From assembly GCA_035298965.1 (NCBI GenBank), contig DATGXO010000071.1:1-46703 (forward strand): 46,703 nt of DNA, read 5' to 3'. Source of the stretch: CAJCBL01 sp035298965. Its GTDB lineage: Bacteria; Verrucomicrobiota; Verrucomicrobiia; Opitutales; Opitutaceae. Below are positions 44,764-46,703 of this stretch, piece after piece. The notes under the pieces are model-generated. The model worked only from the letters and a program-made list of their open reading frames with translations. It did no database searches and was not told where the DNA came from. Made by a program: the position numbers and the translations under genes. Numbering within the stretch: position 1 is the first letter of the stretch; each line of letters opens with the position of its first letter.

Positions 44764-46703
44764 ATGCACACACTCACCTTTTCTCTCTTCTGGAAGTTTC
44801 GTCGTCTCCAACTGCCGGTGCTCGCACTCCTGGCGCTGCTGCAACGCACGCCCATCGTGCGCTGGGTGATGTGCGCCGAGTCCGTCGTCACCCCGGGCTC
44901 GCAGGGCGCGGTGCTGCGCAGCACCGCGCTCCTTGCTGCCGCCGTCGGTGCCGTGGACACGCTCGCGGGCGCGACAACGTTCAGCGCCACGCCGGCCAGC
45001 CCGGCGTCCGCGACCGTCGGCACCGCTTTTCAGGCCGCGTTCGCGATCACCGGTGCTCCGTCGACGACAAAGTCCTACACGATCTCGAATCTGCCTCCCG
45101 GTTTGAGCGTCACTAGTGCGACGGCCAGTGGCACCAGTCTCGTCCTCAACGCAAGCAGCGGCACCATTTCCGGTACGCCGACCACGGCCGGCAACTATTC
45201 CGTCTCGATCAAAGCGTGGGAAAAGACCGGGGCCACCGGAAAGAGCGCGTCCTACAGCTACACCATCAACGTCACCGGCGGCGTCGCCGCCACTGCTCCC
45301 TCGATCACGACGCAGCCGAGCAGCCAGACCGTAACCGCAGGCGGCTCCGTTTCTTTCTCGGTCGCCGCCTCCGGCACCGCTCCGCTCAGCTACCAGTGGA
45401 AGAAGGGGGGCTCTGACATCTCCGGCGCCACCTCCGCGACGTATTCGATTGCCTCGGCCGCCAGCGGCGACGCCGGCACCTACACGGTCGTGGTCACCAA
45501 CTCCGCCGGCTCCGCGACTTCCAACGGCGCGACGCTCACCGTGAACGCCGCCGCCACCGCTCCCTCGATCACGACGCAGCCGAGCAACCAAACCGTAACC
45601 GCAGGCGGCTCCGTTTCTTTCTCGGTCGCCGCCTCCGGCACCGCACCGCTGAGCTACCAATGGAAGAAGGGCGGAGCGAACATCTCCGGCGCCACTTCTG
45701 CTACGTATTCGATCGCCTCCGCCGCCACCGGCGACGCCGGCACCTACACGGTCGTAGTCACCAACTCCGTCGGCTCTACGACTTCTAACGGCGCGACGCT
45801 CACCGTGAACGCCGCGGCCACCGCTCCCTCGATCACGACGCAGCCGAGCAGCCAGACCGTGACCACGGGCAGCGCCGTGTCGTTCTCCGTCGCCGCCTCC
45901 GGCACCGCACCGCTGAGCTACCAATGGAAGAAGGGCGGAGCGAACATTTCCGGCGGCACTTCTGCTACGTATTCGATCGCCTCCGCCGCCACCGGCGACG
46001 CCGGCACCTACACGGTCGTCGTCACCAACTCCGCCGGGTCCGCGACCTCCAACGGCGCGACGCTCACCGTGAACGCCGCGGCCACTGCTCCCTCGATCAC
46101 GACGCAGCCGAGCAGCCAGACGGTCACCACGGGCAGCGCCGTTTCATTCTCCGTCGCCGCCTCCGGTACAGCACCGCTCAGCTACCAGTGGAAGAAGGGT
46201 GGAGCGAACATCTCCGGCGCCACCTCCGCGACGTACTCGATCGCCTCCGCCGCCACCGGCGACGCCGGCACCTACACGGTCGTCGTCACCAACTCCGCCG
46301 GCTCCGCGACTTCCAACGGCGCGACGCTCACCGTGAACGCCGCGGCCACCGCTCCCTCGATCACGACACAGCCCACTTCTCAAACGGTGACCACCGGCTC
46401 CGCAGTCTCCTTCTCCGTCGCCGCCTCCGGCACCACACCGCTGAGCTACCAATGGAAAAAGGGCGGCGCCGACATCTCCGGCGGCACTTCCGCTACGTAT
46501 TCGATCGCCTCCGCCGCCAGCGGCGACGCCGGCACCTACACGGTCGTGGTCACCAACTCCGCCGGCTCCGCGACCTCCAACGGTGCGACGCTCACGGTGA
46601 ACGCCGCGGCCACCGCTCCCTCGATCACGACACAGCCCACTTCTCAAACGGTGACCACCGGCTCCGCAGTCTCCTTCTCCGTCGCCGCCTCCGGCACCAC
46701 ACC
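44764..46703 (+). CDS. Secreted Ig-like repeat protein (partial, 3' end outside window)
   Basis: 646 codons are visible. The N-terminus has a basic start (LFWKFRRLQLPVLALLALL), a linker and a second hydrophobic segment (STALLAAAVGAVDTLAGA), which I take as an extended export signal. Residues about 80-175 resemble a He_PIG/cadherin-like domain (YTISNLPPGLSV; NASSGTISGTPTTAGNYSVS). From 45295 on there are five full 88-residue Ig-like domains and the beginning of a sixth. Each has PSITTQPS, LSYQWKKGG with the core Trp, and SGDAGTYTVVVTNSAG with the core Tyr, and no Cys. The function is probably adhesion or surface display; any catalytic domain lies beyond the window. Confidence 0.88.
   Translation, partial: MHTLTFSLFWKFRRLQLPVLALLALLQRTPIVRWVMCAESVVTPGSQGAVLRSTALLAAAVGAVDTLAGATTFSATPASPASATVGTAFQAAFAITGAPSTTKSYTISNLPPGLSVTSATASGTSLVLNASSGTISGTPTTAGNYSVSIKAWEKTGATGKSASYSYTINVTGGVAATAPSITTQPSSQTVTAGGSVSFSVAASGTAPLSYQWKKGGSDISGATSATYSIASAASGDAGTYTVVVTNSAGSATSNGATLTVNAAATAPSITTQPSNQTVTAGGSVSFSVAASGTAPLSYQWKKGGANISGATSATYSIASAATGDAGTYTVVVTNSVGSTTSNGATLTVNAAATAPSITTQPSSQTVTTGSAVSFSVAASGTAPLSYQWKKGGANISGGTSATYSIASAATGDAGTYTVVVTNSAGSATSNGATLTVNAAATAPSITTQPSSQTVTTGSAVSFSVAASGTAPLSYQWKKGGANISGATSATYSIASAATGDAGTYTVVVTNSAGSATSNGATLTVNAAATAPSITTQPTSQTVTTGSAVSFSVAASGTTPLSYQWKKGGADISGGTSATYSIASAASGDAGTYTVVVTNSAGSATSNGATLTVNAAATAPSITTQPTSQTVTTGSAVSFSVAASGTT
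45295..46703 (+). repeat. 264-bp tandem repeats coding Ig-like domains
   Basis: Units start at 45295, 45559, 45823, 46087, 46351 and 46615, each exactly 264 bp (88 codons). The last two are identical over the 89 bp visible. Others differ at scattered, often synonymous, positions. The sixth unit is cut by the window end. Confidence 0.95.

Noticed and set aside
44758..46647. Long Gly/Ala/Arg-rich minus-strand open frames opposite the Ig-repeat gene
   Set aside because: They are antisense shadows of the 264-bp repeats.

Overview
The window is a GC-rich, densely coding chromosomal segment. I place it in Verrucomicrobiota, probably near Opitutaceae. The reasons are a PEP-CTERM protein in a Gram-negative setting, a long Ig-repeat surface protein whose N-terminus is of a type I associate with that family, the gene repertoire and the codon bias. 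No rRNA or tRNA gene was seen, so this placement is inference.

Positions 1-5,840 (minus strand) hold a glutaredoxin-like gene, gltB and the start of gltD (glutamate synthase). Positions 6,004-12,777 hold a nucleotide-sugar epimerase, a PEP-CTERM protein that looks inserted (a 37-bp direct repeat flanks it), two tandem transglutaminase-like/TPR proteins, a frameshifted anion transporter and two small membrane proteins. From 12,755 to 25,877 everything is on the minus strand: a complete F1Fo ATP synthase operon (atpB-E-F-H-A-G-D-C), trmB, a PhoB/PhoR pair and the tRNA-modification genes mnmG and mnmE. A small membrane protein and a small acetyltransferase follow.

Positions 27,141-36,108 (plus strand) form a nitrogen/nickel locus. 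It has the urease accessory genes ureE, ureF, ureG and ureD but no urease structural gene. A well-matched sigma-54 promoter follows, then a NitT/TauT-type ABC transporter, a creatininase-family amidohydrolase, a type III (GlnT-like) glutamine synthetase-family ligase and a NikR-like regulator in which the expected nickel-binding Cys is Tyr. An FkbM-type methyltransferase comes next. Then there is about 1.3 kb without an intact gene, containing an in-register array of 22 imperfectly palindromic 21-bp units and the decayed 3' end of a group II intron.

Positions 38,946-44,544 (plus strand) encode a two-component system followed by DUF3570, ApbE, TlpA-like and DUF4266 genes, which look like a cell-envelope flavin/redox module. 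The window ends inside a secreted protein built from 88-residue Ig-like repeats that are nearly identical at DNA level.

The most unusual pattern is a family of degenerate heptanucleotide repeats at five intra-operon junctions (gltB/gltD, atpA/atpG, ureF/ureG, binding protein/permease, creatininase/glnT). Each locus has its own 7-nt word and each array lies just upstream of the next start codon. Several have complementary halves that could fold into a long hairpin. They resemble in form the heptanucleotide STRR repeats of heterocystous cyanobacteria. With the 21-bp array and a palindrome built into the ureD reading frame, they make this window rich in repeats that ordinary annotation would miss.
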